In this document: one piece after another, positions 16,454-25,674 of the stretch
Layout of the letters: every line of letters begins with the position of its first letter
How positions within the stretch are numbered: position 1 is the stretch's first letter
Assembly (NCBI GenBank): GCA_022768185.1
Contig: JALEMS010000038.1
Location: 1 to 42,479, forward strand
Source of the DNA: Clostridiales bacterium
Lineage (GTDB): Bacteria > Bacillota > Clostridia > Oscillospirales > Oscillospiraceae
DNA length: 42,479 nucleotides
Reading direction: 5' to 3'
Program-made: the position numbers and the translations under genes
Notes under the pieces: model-generated
What the model was told of the DNA's origin: nothing
Databases searched by the model: none
The model's input: only the letters and a program-made list of their open reading frames with translations

Positions 16454-17902
16454 TCAGCGGCACAGGCGCAGCGTCCGGCACAGCAGACGCCAGGTGCGCT
16501 CGGTGGAGGAAATACTCAGCCGTTCGCGCGGGGAATGGATATCGTGCAGCTCCGGGCCGAAGGAGATGGCGTCCAGCTCCGGCAGCTTGCCGCAGAACAG
16601 ACCGCACTCCAGTCCGCCATGCGTACCGGCGACGACCGGCTCCTTGCCGAACAGCTCGCGGAAGGCCTGCACAGCCGTCTCACGCAGCGCCGAGTCGCGG
16701 CGGTATTCCCACGGATGATAGCTGCCGACAAGTGTCACCTTGCAGTCGAGCCGGCTCAGCAGCGCCTGCATGCGCTGCACGAGCATTTGCTTTTCGCTGA
16801 CCAGCGCGCTGCGCAGCAGATAACCGGCGTGCAGCGCGTCGGCGTCCAGATGCAGGATGCCGAGGTTGAGCGAGGTGCGCACCAGGCCGGGGAAGTCTGC
16901 GCTCATCGCTTCAATGCCCTGCGGGGACACCAGCAGCAGCCATACGATCTCGTCGGTGGATTTTTTGGTGAGCGGCAGCGCGGACGGTGTGTCCAGCCGC
17001 TCGAGCGTCACCGCTACGCCGGGATCGGTGACGGCAAGCTCCTCCCGGAACATGGCCCGGCATGCTTCGGCCAGCCGCTCGAGCGTGGGCACGTCTGCTT
17101 CGGCCAGCACCAGCTCGGCCGAGGCCAGCGGGCAGATGACGTTGTCGCGCGCGCCGCCCTGCAGCGCGGTCAGACGGAAGTCCGCTTCCTCCTGCAGCAG
17201 GCCGAGCAGACGGCCGAGCAGCTGATGGGCGCTGCCGCGGCCCTTGTCGATCTCGCCGCCGGAGTGACCGCCGAGCAGGCCGCCGACCGTTACGCGAAAG
17301 GCCGCGCCGTCGAACGGTTCGCGCAGGACCGGCAGCTGGCACTGCACGCGGATCCCGCCGGCGCAGCAGACGGTGAAGACGCCTTCCTCCTCGGAGTCCA
17401 GATTGATGAGCCTGCGGCTCTTCAGGCGGGAGAAGTCCAGCGCGCGCGCACCGCCCATGCCGGTTTCCTCATCGGTGGTGAAAACGCACTCAAGCGCCGG
17501 GTGGGGCAGATCGTCTGCCTCCAGCACGGCCAGCATCATGGCCACGGCAATGCCGTCGTCGCCGCCGAGCGTGGTGCCGCGGGCGGATAGCCAGTCGCCG
17601 TCGACGCACAGCTCCAGGCCATCGGTGAGAAAATCAAAGCCGCGGCCCGGCTCCTGCTCGCAGACCATGTCGAGGTGGCCCTGCAGCATCACCGGCTCGG
17701 CCTTCTCATAGCCTGGCGTTGCGGGCTTGGAAATGATGACGTTCTGCGCCTCGTCCGTCCGGCATTCCAGCCCGTGCGCCGCGGCGAACTCCATGCACAT
17801 CCGGCTGGCCGGCCCCATGTTGCCGGAGCCGTGCGGGATCGAGCACAGCTTTGTAAAATGCGCCCACACGCGGCGCGGCTCCTGTTCAAGCAGCGGATTC
17901 AT
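16454..17902 (-). CDS. pepD: Aminoacyl-histidine dipeptidase PepD (M20)
   Basis: Cytoplasmic zinc dipeptidase of broad specificity (Xaa-His dipeptides), fitting the neighbouring peptide importer. The 482-residue protein shows the M20 metal and catalytic residues in order: GHLDMV (His, Asp), GGDDGIAVAM (bridging Asp), DEETGMGG (catalytic Glu and ligand), LDSEEEG, and the C-terminal ligand His in ELHDIHSPRERLSIS. The ATG at 17902 follows AGGAGG; in-frame sequence upstream (to 18043) is non-homologous leader. Divergent from oppA. Confidence 0.96.
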   Translation of the reverse strand: MNPLLEQEPRRVWAHFTKLCSIPHGSGNMGPASRMCMEFAAAHGLECRTDEAQNVIISKPATPGYEKAEPVMLQGHLDMVCEQEPGRGFDFLTDGLELCVDGDWLSARGTTLGGDDGIAVAMMLAVLEADDLPHPALECVFTTDEETGMGGARALDFSRLKSRRLINLDSEEEGVFTVCCAGGIRVQCQLPVLREPFDGAAFRVTVGGLLGGHSGGEIDKGRGSAHQLLGRLLGLLQEEADFRLTALQGGARDNVICPLASAELVLAEADVPTLERLAEACRAMFREELAVTDPGVAVTLERLDTPSALPLTKKSTDEIVWLLLVSPQGIEAMSADFPGLVRTSLNLGILHLDADALHAGYLLRSALVSEKQMLVQRMQALLSRLDCKVTLVGSYHPWEYRRDSALRETAVQAFRELFGKEPVVAGTHGGLECGLFCGKLPELDAISFGPELHDIHSPRERLSISSTERTWRLLCRTLRLCR

Positions 17903-18058
17903 GTTTTGTCCTCCTGTTTTTATGGGTTGTCCGCACGGCGGACGGATTTGTACCTCTGCGTGATTATGATTGGCCGCGCGAAAGCCCGGCCGACTGCGTT
18001 GGCTGCGAAAATCTGACGGTTTTCCTGCAAAATCAGGCGGCACATCATACTGCTTTTT

Positions 18059-18086
18059 ATTATAGCAGGTGTGCCGTCAATTGCAA
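18059..18086 (-). promoter_or_regulatory. Promoter of pepD
   Basis: TTGCAA (18081-18086), 16-base spacer, perfect TATAAT (18059-18064) on the minus strand. Confidence 0.65.
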
Positions 18087-18143
18087 GGATACGGATGACG
18101 TTCGGGAAAAAAACAAAATCCGGCTGATTTTGACGCGCTGGCA

Positions 18144-18172
18144 TTGACTTTTTACAAAACTGTGTATAAAAT
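18144..18172 (+). promoter_or_regulatory. Promoter of opp operon
   Basis: TTGACT (18144-18149), 17-base spacer, TAAAAT (18167-18172), in an AT-rich stretch. Confidence 0.75.
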
Positions 18173-18295
18173 ATAAAACATATCATTGCGCTGTTGCAAG
18201 TTTTTCTCCGGTGGGTTTCGCGCTGCGTCTGACGGGCTGCCGCCCGCTCCGCTGCAGCCTGAAATATACTATTCAATCAAGAAAGGACTGTTTCC

Positions 18296-19957
18296 ATGAA
18301 CGCAAAGAAACTCCTGGCGCTGCTTCTGGCGCTCGTCATGGTTCTGGGCCTGGCTGCCTGCGGCACCCAGCCTGCAGAACCGACAGAGCCGAGCGAGCCC
18401 GCCGAGACGACCGGCTCCGAGCTTCGCATCCATCTGATCACCAACGTCATGTCCCTTGACTCCGGCGCCGCCACCGATGGCGACTCCTTTGAAGTCATTG
18501 CCGACTTCACCGACGGCCTCATGCAGCTTGACGCCGACGGAAACGCCATTCCCGCCGTTGCCGAAACCTATGACGTCAGCGAAGACGGCAAGACCTACAC
18601 CTTCCACCTGCGCGAGGATGCCGTGTGGTCCAACGGTACCCCTGTCACTGCGGATGACTTTGTGTTTGCCTGGCAGCGTGTTGTCACGCCGGCCTTTGCT
18701 TCTGAGTATAACTACATGATGAGCGACTGCGGCCAGATCAAGAACGCCGCCGCCATTCTCGCCGGCGAAAAGGACCCCACCGAGCTGGGCGTCACTGCCG
18801 TTGACGAGCACACCCTGATGGTCGAGCTGGAGAACCCCGTGCCCTTCTTCCTCGGCCTGATGGTCTTCCCCACCTTCTACCCCATCAACCGCGAGTTCTG
18901 CGAGTCTGTCGGCGACAAGTACGGCACCACCTACGACACCGTGCTGTGCAACGGCGCATACCTGCTCGACAGCAACTACGAGCCGGCCTGCACCAGCTTC
19001 TCCCTCACCAAGAACCCCAACTACTATGATGCCGACAAGATCTCCATCGAGACGCTGAAGTATCAGGTCATCACCGACAGCCAGACCGCTCTGCTGGCCT
19101 ACCAGAACAACGAGCTGGACACCGTTATCCTCTCCGGCGAGCAGGTTGAGCAGGTTTCCGACGACCCCTGCTTCATGACCTACAACGCAGGCTACCTCTG
19201 GTACATCACCGTCAACCAGGATCAGTATGACTTCCTGGCCAACGTCAACTTCCGCAAGGCCCTTTCCGCCGCCTATGACCGTGACGCTCTGTGCAGCACC
19301 ATCATCAAGGACGGCTCCGGCGCGGCTTACTTCCCCGTGCCCGAGCAGCTGGCTACCGGCCCGGACGGCAACGATTTCCGCGAGGACGCCGGCTCCTACA
19401 AGGAGCAGATCGGCACCTATGATGACGCTGTGAACTACCTGGCGGCCGCCAAGGAAGAGCTGGGTCAGGACACCTTCGAGATCGAGCTGCTTGTCGAGGA
19501 CGACACCACCGCCAAGAACGTCGCCGCCTACATCCAGGAGTGCTGGAACAAGCTCGACGGCGTGACCGTCACCCTCAAGACCGAGACCAAGAAGCAGCGC
19601 GTCGAGGACATTCAGAACGGCGATTACTGCACCTGCCTCACCCGCTGGGGTCCCGACTTCGCCGACCCGATGACCTACCTCAACATGTGGACCACCGGCT
19701 GCACCAACAACTACGGCCTGTGGAGCAATCCTGACTACGACGCACTCATCGCTGACTGCACCTCCGGCGAACTGGCCACCGATCCGAACGCCCGCTGGCA
19801 GGCTCTGATTCAGGCGGACAAGATGATCATGGACGAGATGGTCATCCTGCCTGTCTATCAGAAGGCCAACGCGACCATGATCCGTGACGGCGTCGAGGGC
19901 ATTGAGTTCCACGCTGTCGCCATCAACCGCGTCTTTAAAAACGCCACCGTCGGCTGA
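18296..19957 (+). CDS. oppA: Oligopeptide-binding lipoprotein OppA
   Basis: Extracellular peptide receptor of an Opp/Dpp-type ABC importer (SBP_bac_5 family, 553 residues). The signal peptide ends LAAC with lipidation Cys22, then a TEPSEPAE tether, then the family core (ADDFVFAWQRVVTP near residue 120, NVNFRKALSAAYDRDAL near 320, LTRWGPDFADPMTYLNMW near 440, where family-5 proteins line the peptide pocket). The ATG follows AAGAAAGGA. First gene of oppABCDF, separated from oppB by two hairpins. Strong C-ending codon bias suggests very high expression. Confidence 0.95.
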   Translation: MNAKKLLALLLALVMVLGLAACGTQPAEPTEPSEPAETTGSELRIHLITNVMSLDSGAATDGDSFEVIADFTDGLMQLDADGNAIPAVAETYDVSEDGKTYTFHLREDAVWSNGTPVTADDFVFAWQRVVTPAFASEYNYMMSDCGQIKNAAAILAGEKDPTELGVTAVDEHTLMVELENPVPFFLGLMVFPTFYPINREFCESVGDKYGTTYDTVLCNGAYLLDSNYEPACTSFSLTKNPNYYDADKISIETLKYQVITDSQTALLAYQNNELDTVILSGEQVEQVSDDPCFMTYNAGYLWYITVNQDQYDFLANVNFRKALSAAYDRDALCSTIIKDGSGAAYFPVPEQLATGPDGNDFREDAGSYKEQIGTYDDAVNYLAAAKEELGQDTFEIELLVEDDTTAKNVAAYIQECWNKLDGVTVTLKTETKKQRVEDIQNGDYCTCLTRWGPDFADPMTYLNMWTTGCTNNYGLWSNPDYDALIADCTSGELATDPNARWQALIQADKMIMDEMVILPVYQKANATMIRDGVEGIEFHAVAINRVFKNATVG

Positions 19958-19984
19958 CGCTTCGGCTGACCGCGGCTTTCAAAC

Positions 19985-20023
19985 AAATGCGCAGTGGCAA
20001 ATCGCTGCCACTGCGCATTTTCG
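19985..20023 (+). terminator. Terminator hairpin between oppA and oppB
   Basis: Perfect 15-bp stem (19985-19999 / 20006-20020) running into TTTTCGTTTC. It probably allows partial read-through into oppB. Confidence 0.85.
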
Positions 20024-20043
20024 TTTCGCCGCGCCAGGCGTAC

Positions 20044-20079
20044 CCGATGAGCCGCCCACCGTTCCGGGCGGCTCATCGG
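20044..20079 (+). repeat. Second hairpin before oppB
   Basis: Perfect 14-bp stem CCGATGAGCCGCCC (20044-20057) / GGGCGGCTCATCGG (20066-20079) without a U-tract. It may protect 3' or 5' ends of processed opp mRNA. Confidence 0.7.
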
Positions 20080-20121
20080 ATACCCCTTGCGCATCATTTT
20101 TGCACCGAAAGGAGATGTCTT

Positions 20122-21063
20122 GTGAAAAAATATATCATCAAGCGTCTCGTCGTTTCGGTGATTACCCTGCTGGTCGTGCTGCTGATCCTGTTTATCCTGC
20201 TGCAGCTGATGCCGGGTTCACCCTTCAACGACGAAAAGCTGACCCCCGAGCAGCAGGCGCTGCTCTATCAGAAATACGGTCTGGATCAGCCGATCATCGT
20301 ACAGTTCTTTAAATATGTGACCAACATGCTGCACGGCGATTTCGGCGTCTCCTACAACATCAGTAAAAATACACCCATCTCCGAGCTGCTCAAAACCAGA
20401 CTGCCGGTCAGCCTGCGCATCGGCGCGCAGTCGGTTGTCATCGGTGCGATCATCGGCCTGGTACTGGGCATCGTTGCCGCCCTCAAGCACAACACCGGCT
20501 GGGATACCCTGACGACGATCGTCTCCGTCATCGGCGTGAGCGTGCCGTCGTATGTCTTCGCACTGGTGCTGGCGTACTGCTTCGGCTTCAAGCACAAGTG
20601 GTTCCCGATGCTGTATACGAACAGGATGCCGTTTCAATCCAGCGTTCTGCCAAGCATTGCACTGTGTATGTTCACCATTGCCTCCATCGCCCGCTTCACG
20701 CGAAGCGAGATGCTGGAGGTGCTCGACAGCGACTACATCCTGCTGGCCGAGAGCAAGGGAATCACGGGCGCGCAGCTGATCTGGAAGCACGTGCTGCGCA
20801 ACACCCTCATTCCGGTTATCACCGTGCTGGCCCCGCTGATCGTCGGCCTGATGACCGGCAGCCTGGTCGTTGAGAAGATCTTTGCCATCCCCGGCATCGG
20901 CAGTCTGCTCGTTACGGCCATCCAGTCCAACGACTATAACGTCGTCATCGTACTCAGCTTCATTTACAGCGCCATGTACATCGCCATTATGCTGATCGTT
21001 GACGTCCTGTACGGCGTGATCGATCCGCGTATCCGCGTTTCCAAGGAGGGCGGCCATGACTGA
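20122..21063 (+). CDS. oppB: Oligopeptide ABC permease OppB
   Basis: Membrane subunit (313 residues, BPD_transp_1). The start MKKYIIKRLVVSVITLLVV is encoded from GTG 20122, fixed by AAGGAG seven bases upstream; an in-frame ATG at 19987 lies inside the terminator hairpin. Typical OppB features are LMPGSPFNDEKLTPEQ after the first helix and the EAA-type loop (ESKGITGAQLIWKHVLRNTLIPV) that contacts the ATPases. It overlaps oppC by 8 bases (ATGACTGA). Confidence 0.95.
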   Translation: MKKYIIKRLVVSVITLLVVLLILFILLQLMPGSPFNDEKLTPEQQALLYQKYGLDQPIIVQFFKYVTNMLHGDFGVSYNISKNTPISELLKTRLPVSLRIGAQSVVIGAIIGLVLGIVAALKHNTGWDTLTTIVSVIGVSVPSYVFALVLAYCFGFKHKWFPMLYTNRMPFQSSVLPSIALCMFTIASIARFTRSEMLEVLDSDYILLAESKGITGAQLIWKHVLRNTLIPVITVLAPLIVGLMTGSLVVEKIFAIPGIGSLLVTAIQSNDYNVVIVLSFIYSAMYIAIMLIVDVLYGVIDPRIRVSKEGGHD

Positions 21064-22114
21064 TGTGAATACGCTTTCCTCCGTCGAATTCCGCGAGGAC
21101 GATTTTGTTTTCAAGGGCGCGGAGCTGACCCGCATTGACACCAACTTCGCCAGCCAGAGCTTCTGGAAGGACGCCATGTGCCGCTTCCGCAAGAACAAGG
21201 GCGCGGTCGTCGCGTTTATTGTGCTGCTGCTGATCGTGTTCATGGCCATCGCCGGCCCGTATTTCACCGACATGAGCTATTCCGACCAGTCGATGGCGGA
21301 CGTGAATCTGGCCCCGCGCATACCCGGCCTGGAAAAGCTCGGCATCTTCGACGGCGACGAGCAGATGCAGACCACCACCGGCACCAAGATTAAAAACGGC
21401 TATATCATCAATGCCGAGACCGGCGAAAAGAAGGATGCCTTCTTCTGGTTCGGCACCGACCCGCTCGGCCGCGACATCTGGACACGCACCTGGACCGGCA
21501 CCCGCGTGAGCCTGTACATCGCCGTGGTGGCGGTGCTCATCGACATGGTGCTGGGCATGAGCTACGGCCTCATCTCCGGCTACATGGGCGGCAAGGTCGA
21601 CTCGGCCATGCAGCGCTTTGCCGAGATCGTCAACAGCATTCCGACGCTGGTCATCGTCACGCTGCTGATGCTTGTGATGAAGCCGGGCCTGATGACGATC
21701 ACGTTTGCCCTGATGATCACCGGCTGGATCGGTATGGCGCGCATTGCGCGCGCGCAGGTGCTCAAGCTCAAGGAGCGCGAGTTCGTTCTGGCCTCCCACA
21801 CGCTGGGCGCAAAGACCTTCTTTATCATCTTCAAGGAGATCCTGCCCAACATCATCGGTCAGCTTATCACCAACACCATGTTCTCCATCCCGAACGCCAT
21901 TTTCACCGAGGCGTTCCTGAGCTTCGTCGGCCTGGGCATGCCCGAGCCGATGCCGTCGCTCGGCTCGCTGATTTCTTATGCCTACCAGAGCTTTACCACG
22001 CACCCGTATCAGATCGTGCCGCCCACGCTGGTGCTGGCGCTGCTGATGCTGTGCTTCAACATTCTGGCCGACGGTCTGCGCGACGCGCTTGACCCGAAGA
22101 TGAAGGAAAGCTGA
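21056..22114 (+). CDS. oppC: Oligopeptide ABC permease OppC
   Basis: Second membrane subunit (352 residues). An N-terminal cytoplasmic stretch of about 45 residues precedes the first helix; a long extracellular loop (about residues 70-135, with GTKIKNGYIINAETGEKK) leads into the family motif FGTDPLGRDIWTR. The EAA loop is at ASHTLGAKTFFIIFKEILPN and the C-terminus LADGLRDALDPK is canonical. Coupled to oppB by overlap and followed after 17 bases by oppD. Confidence 0.95.
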   Translation: MTDVNTLSSVEFREDDFVFKGAELTRIDTNFASQSFWKDAMCRFRKNKGAVVAFIVLLLIVFMAIAGPYFTDMSYSDQSMADVNLAPRIPGLEKLGIFDGDEQMQTTTGTKIKNGYIINAETGEKKDAFFWFGTDPLGRDIWTRTWTGTRVSLYIAVVAVLIDMVLGMSYGLISGYMGGKVDSAMQRFAEIVNSIPTLVIVTLLMLVMKPGLMTITFALMITGWIGMARIARAQVLKLKEREFVLASHTLGAKTFFIIFKEILPNIIGQLITNTMFSIPNAIFTEAFLSFVGLGMPEPMPSLGSLISYAYQSFTTHPYQIVPPTLVLALLMLCFNILADGLRDALDPKMKES

Positions 22115-22131
22115 AAGGGGAGGGGAACGGT

Positions 22132-23208
22132 ATGGAACAAAGAGAACGCATCCTTCAGATCCGCGACCTGGACATCTCCTTTGCCACGGCGGGCGGCTCC
22201 GTGCACGCCATTCGCGGCGTCAACCTTGATTTGTTTCGCGGTGAGACGGTGGCCCTGGTCGGTGAGTCCGGCTCCGGCAAATCCGTCACCATGAAGGCGG
22301 CCATGGGTATCCTGGCCTCCAACGGTAAAATCAACAAGGGCTCGATCCTGTACACCTACACCGACGAGCGCGGCGAGAAGAAGACCGTCGATCTCGTTAA
22401 AATGCCGAAGAAGGAAATCCGCCGCCAGATCAACGGCAAGCATATCGCCATGGTCTTCCAGGACCCCATGACCTCGCTCGATCCCACCATGCAGATCGGC
22501 AAGCAGATCATGGAGGGGATGAAGCACCATTATAACACGCCGAAGGCAGAGGCCTGGAGCAAGGCCGTCCGGCTGCTGGAGCTGGTCGGCATCACCGACG
22601 CGGAAAAGCGCATGAAGCAGTATCCGCATCAGCTCTCCGGCGGCATGCGGCAGCGTGTGGTCATCGCCATCGCACTGGCGTGCGACCCCGACCTGCTTAT
22701 CTGCGACGAGCCGACCACTGCGCTGGACGTCACCATTCAGGCCAAAATCCTGGAGCTGATTCTGAATATCCAGAAGCGCATGGGTCTGTCGGTCATTTAC
22801 ATTACGCACGATCTGGGCGTTGTGGCGAAGGTTGCCGACTATGTCAACGTCATGTACGCCGGCCGTATCGTGGAAAAGGGCACCATTGACGAGATCTTCT
22901 ACGATCCGCGCCACCCGTACACCTGGGGCCTGCTGTCGGCCATGCCGGATCTCGACACGGACGACGAGCGTCTGTACGCCATTCCCGGCAGCCCCCCGAA
23001 CCTCATGCACGAAAGACCGGGCGATGCCTTTGCCCCGCGCAACGTCTTCGCCATGAACATCGATGACCGGCTCGATCCGCCGCTGTTCCAGGTCAGCCCG
23101 ACGCACTATGCTGCCACGTGGCTGCTGCATGAGAAGGCGCCGAAGGTCGAGATGCCGCCGGAGCTGAAGGCGCGCATCGAGCGGGCAAAGAAGGAGGCGC
23201 AGAAATGA
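22132..23208 (+). CDS. oppD: Oligopeptide ABC ATPase OppD
   Basis: ATP-binding subunit (358 residues). Walker [11 protein letters not shown]-loop [12 protein letters not shown], signature LSGGMRQRV, Walker [14 protein letters not shown] and the switch His (YITHDLGV) are intact. The C-terminal oligopeptide/dipeptide-transporter extension ([14 protein letters not shown]...GSPPNL) is present but lacks the cysteine cluster seen in some OppD/DppD proteins. Overlaps oppF by ATGA. Confidence 0.96.
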   Translation: MEQRERILQIRDLDISFATAGGSVHAIRGVNLDLFRGETVALVGESGSGKSVTMKAAMGILASNGKINKGSILYTYTDERGEKKTVDLVKMPKKEIRRQINGKHIAMVFQDPMTSLDPTMQIGKQIMEGMKHHYNTPKAEAWSKAVRLLELVGITDAEKRMKQYPHQLSGGMRQRVVIAIALACDPDLLICDEPTTALDVTIQAKILELILNIQKRMGLSVIYITHDLGVVAKVADYVNVMYAGRIVEKGTIDEIFYDPRHPYTWGLLSAMPDLDTDDERLYAIPGSPPNLMHERPGDAFAPRNVFAMNIDDRLDPPLFQVSPTHYAATWLLHEKAPKVEMPPELKARIERAKKEAQK

Positions 23209-24134
23209 CAACGGAGAGAGAGCCTCTGCTCGTGGTGGAAAACCTCAAGCAGCATTTCCCGATCAACCGCAATTACACCGTCCGGGCTGTCAACGGCGTT
23301 TCGTTCGAGGTCTATCCCGGCGAGACCTACGGCCTGGTCGGCGAGTCCGGCTCCGGCAAGACCACCATCGGCCGCAGCATCATCCGTCTGTATAACCCCA
23401 CCGCCGGCAGGATCACCTTCGGCGGTGTGGATATCTCCGGCAAGCTCGACGCCAAAACCGAGAAAATGCTGCGCACGCAGATGCAGATGATCTTCCAGGA
23501 CCCCATGGCGTGTCTCAACCCGCGCAAAAAGGTGGTGGACATCATTGCACAGGGCCTGGACGTTCATGATATGTGTCAGAATCGCGTCGAGCGCAACGAA
23601 AAGGTTGCCGCCATGCTTGAAAAGGTCGGCCTTGCCCCCGAGCACGCTGCGCGCTATCCGCACCAGTTTTCCGGCGGGCAGCGCCAGCGCGTCGGCATTG
23701 CCCGTGCGCTCATCATGAATCCGCGCCTCATCATCGCCGACGAGTGTATCTCTGCGCTGGACGTCTCGATTCAGGCGCAGGTTGTCAACCTCATGAAGGA
23801 TCTGCAGGAGGAGACCGGCTGCGCCTATCTGTTTATCGCGCATGACCTGTCGATGGTCAAGTATATTTCCGACCGAATCGGCGTGCTGCACCTGGGCTAC
23901 CTCGTGGAGACCGGCACGACGGAGGAGATCTTCAGCAATCCCATCCACCCGTACACCCAAAGCCTGCTTTCCGCCATCCCGCATCCCAACCCGATCGTGG
24001 AGAAGCAGCGCGTTTCACAGGCCTACGATTATGCCACCAGCGGCATTGATTACAGCAAGGGAGAAAAGCGCCACATCGATGGTCAGCACTATGTGCTTGC
24101 CACCGAGGAGGAGCTTGCCCGCTGGACGAGGTGA
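23205..24134 (+). CDS. oppF: Oligopeptide ABC ATPase OppF
   Basis: Second ATPase (309 residues), with Walker A GESGSGKTT, Q-loop MIFQDPMACLNP, signature FSGGQRQRV, Walker B LIIADECISALDV and FIAHDLSMV. The N-terminal LLVVENLKQHFPINR is typical of OppF. Last gene of the operon; a long terminator follows its stop by 24 bases. Confidence 0.96.
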   Translation: MTTEREPLLVVENLKQHFPINRNYTVRAVNGVSFEVYPGETYGLVGESGSGKTTIGRSIIRLYNPTAGRITFGGVDISGKLDAKTEKMLRTQMQMIFQDPMACLNPRKKVVDIIAQGLDVHDMCQNRVERNEKVAAMLEKVGLAPEHAARYPHQFSGGQRQRVGIARALIMNPRLIIADECISALDVSIQAQVVNLMKDLQEETGCAYLFIAHDLSMVKYISDRIGVLHLGYLVETGTTEEIFSNPIHPYTQSLLSAIPHPNPIVEKQRVSQAYDYATSGIDYSKGEKRHIDGQHYVLATEEELARWTR

Positions 24135-24158
24135 CCGACATACCCGTCTGCCGAGCTG

Positions 24159-24197
24159 GGCAGCCGCCGTCCGGAGTTGCTCCGGGCGGCGGCTGTC
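24159..24197 (+). terminator. Terminator of opp operon
   Basis: 18-bp stem (24159-24176 / 24180-24197) with a 3-base loop and two G-U pairs. There is no clear U-tract. Confidence 0.7.
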
Positions 24198-24265
24198 TGC
24201 CTGCGCAGCACGCGGATACGCAGCTGGATGCAGTTCGGCTGCAGAGAAGAAGGGGGAAGTTCTGC

Positions 24266-25381
24266 TTGCGGCAGCTGATACATATTTTCAAAAGGGAAGC
24301 GGTTCTCATCGTTGCAGCCGTGCTTGCTGCGGCGTCGATGGCTGCGGTTCCGCCGGATTTGGGATATTTGAATTATGTAAACTGGTCGGTGCTGGCTGTT
24401 CTGTTCTGCCTGATGGCGGTGGTGGCGGGCTTTCGGCGGGCCGGGGCGTTTGACGCGCTCTCGTGCGTGCTGGCGCAGCGGGCTGCCGGGCCGCGGCAGC
24501 TGGCAGTGCTGCTGGTGCTGGCGTGCTTTTTTTCGTCGGCGGTCATCACAAACGACGTGGCGCTCATCACCTTTGTACCGTTCACGGTTGGCCTGCTGGG
24601 CATGAGCCGCAGGCTGATCTGCGTGCTCGTGATGGAAACGGCGGCAGCCAACCTTGGCAGCATGCTCACACCGGTCGGCAATCCGCAGAACCTGTATCTG
24701 TACAGCTGCTCGGGTATGCGCATGGGCGAATTCCTGCGCGTGACCGGACCGTTGTGGCTGCTGGGGCTTGTGCTGGTGACGGCATGTACGCTGCTTCTGG
24801 TGCGCCGGGACGAAGAGGCTGCTGCGCTGCCCGAGCGAATGCCGGGCGGACCGCTGCCGCGGGCAATGCTCGTGCGATGCGGCGTGCTGTTTATACTGTG
24901 TCTGCTGACGGTGCTGCGCCTGGTGGACTGGCGGATCACGCTGGTGGTCACGCTGCTGGCGCTGCTGCTGTTTGACCGTCCGCTGCTGGCTGCCGTGGAT
25001 TACAGCCTGCTGGCCACGTTTGTGTGCTTCTTCGTGCTGGTGGGCAATCTGGCGCGTATGAATGCCGTGCGGGACTGGGCCGGCCGGCTGGTCGGCGGAC
25101 ATGAGCTGCTTGTCGGTGCGGCGCTCAGCCAGATCATCAGCAACGTTCCGGCAGCCGCCATGCTTGCGCCCTTTGCCGAAAGCTGGAGCGCGCTGATCCT
25201 CGGCGTGGACGTCGGCGGGCTGGGGACGCTCATTGCCTCCATGGCCAGCCTCATCACCTACCGGCTTTACAGCAATGCTGCAGGCGCGGAGCGCGGGCGG
25301 TTCCTGCTGGTATTTTCGGCGGTGAATTTCGGCCTGCTCGCGGTGCTGGGGGCGGTGTCCTTTCTGGCTTACGGGGCCTGA
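24266..25381 (+). CDS. ArsB/NhaD/SLC13-type ion permease
   Basis: Membrane transporter of the ion-transporter superfamily (COG1055-like), 371 residues and about 10-11 helices. Two related re-entrant motifs mark the fold: SSAVITNDVALITFVPF with NLGSMLTPVGNPQNLYLY in the first half, and SQIISNVPAAAMLAPF in the second. The start is TTG 24266 with AAGGGGG nine bases upstream; the earlier in-frame ATG at 24131 would place the opp terminator inside the gene and adds 45 residues that look like no known domain. Substrate (carboxylate, other anion, or Na+/H+) not determinable. Confidence 0.85.
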   Translation: MRQLIHIFKREAVLIVAAVLAAASMAAVPPDLGYLNYVNWSVLAVLFCLMAVVAGFRRAGAFDALSCVLAQRAAGPRQLAVLLVLACFFSSAVITNDVALITFVPFTVGLLGMSRRLICVLVMETAAANLGSMLTPVGNPQNLYLYSCSGMRMGEFLRVTGPLWLLGLVLVTACTLLLVRRDEEAAALPERMPGGPLPRAMLVRCGVLFILCLLTVLRLVDWRITLVVTLLALLLFDRPLLAAVDYSLLATFVCFFVLVGNLARMNAVRDWAGRLVGGHELLVGAALSQIISNVPAAAMLAPFAESWSALILGVDVGGLGTLIASMASLITYRLYSNAAGAERGRFLLVFSAVNFGLLAVLGAVSFLAYGA

Positions 25382-25407
25382 TGTACCGCACTGTACATGC
25401 TGAACGG

Positions 25408-25444
25408 ATGCCCGCTTCTTCCAAAGAGAAGGCGCGGGCATTTT
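25408..25444 (+). terminator. Terminator after the permease gene
   Basis: ATGCCCGC (25408-25415) pairs with GCGGGCAT (25434-25441), with inner TTCTT/AGAAG pairs, followed by TTTT. Confidence 0.75.
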
Positions 25445-25508
25445 GCACAGAAAAGATAGGGGAACATTGACGAGAAAGCCAAAGTGTTCGGGATTGTCCA
25501 CGACGTGA

Positions 25509-25537
25509 TTGACAATTGCCGCTTTTGGCATTATACT
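25509..25537 (+). promoter_or_regulatory. Strong promoter of the glycyl radical enzyme gene
   Basis: Perfect TTGACA (25509-25514), 17-base spacer, TATACT (25532-25537). The -35 is flanked by an inverted repeat ATTGTC (25493-25498) / GACAAT (25511-25516), a possible operator. Confidence 0.8.
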
Positions 25538-25590
25538 GTTCTCGAGTGGTAAATAAATAGTGTGTTAGCTTTGCTATACCCAAAAATTGA

Positions 25591-25660
25591 TTATAACTGT
25601 CAAAACGGCTGCCGTGAATAAGGGCGCGGCGGATTCTGAGACAGTTGTAAATATTTACAA
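25591..25660 (+). promoter_or_regulatory. Structured leader with two competing hairpins
   Basis: In the roughly 130-base 5' UTR, 25591-25601 can pair with 25640-25650 (11 bp, one G-U). The downstream strand of that helix overlaps a perfect 16-base palindrome TTGTAAATATTTACAA (25645-25660) that abuts the Shine-Dalgarno AAGGAGG (25659-25665). The two folds exclude each other. The palindrome could alternatively be a protein-binding site. Confidence 0.45.
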
Positions 25661-25674
25661 GGAGGATCTTTTTC

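Larger units (their letters stand above)
17903..18295. other. Divergent pepD / opp control region
   Basis: No gene. It holds the pepD promoter (18059-18086) with a long pepD leader of about 150 bases, including a short GTCCGC/GCGGAC hairpin (17929-17943), and the opp promoter (18144-18172) with an opp leader of about 115 bases. Confidence 0.7.

Noticed and set aside
18269-19912. A 547-codon minus-strand frame over oppA
   Set aside because: Low-complexity Val/Gly-rich translation typical of an antisense shadow; oppA is unmistakable on the plus strand.
24131-24265. Longer start for the ArsB/SLC13-type permease at ATG 24131
   Set aside because: It would put the opp terminator inside the gene; TTG 24266 has an RBS and begins just before the first helix.
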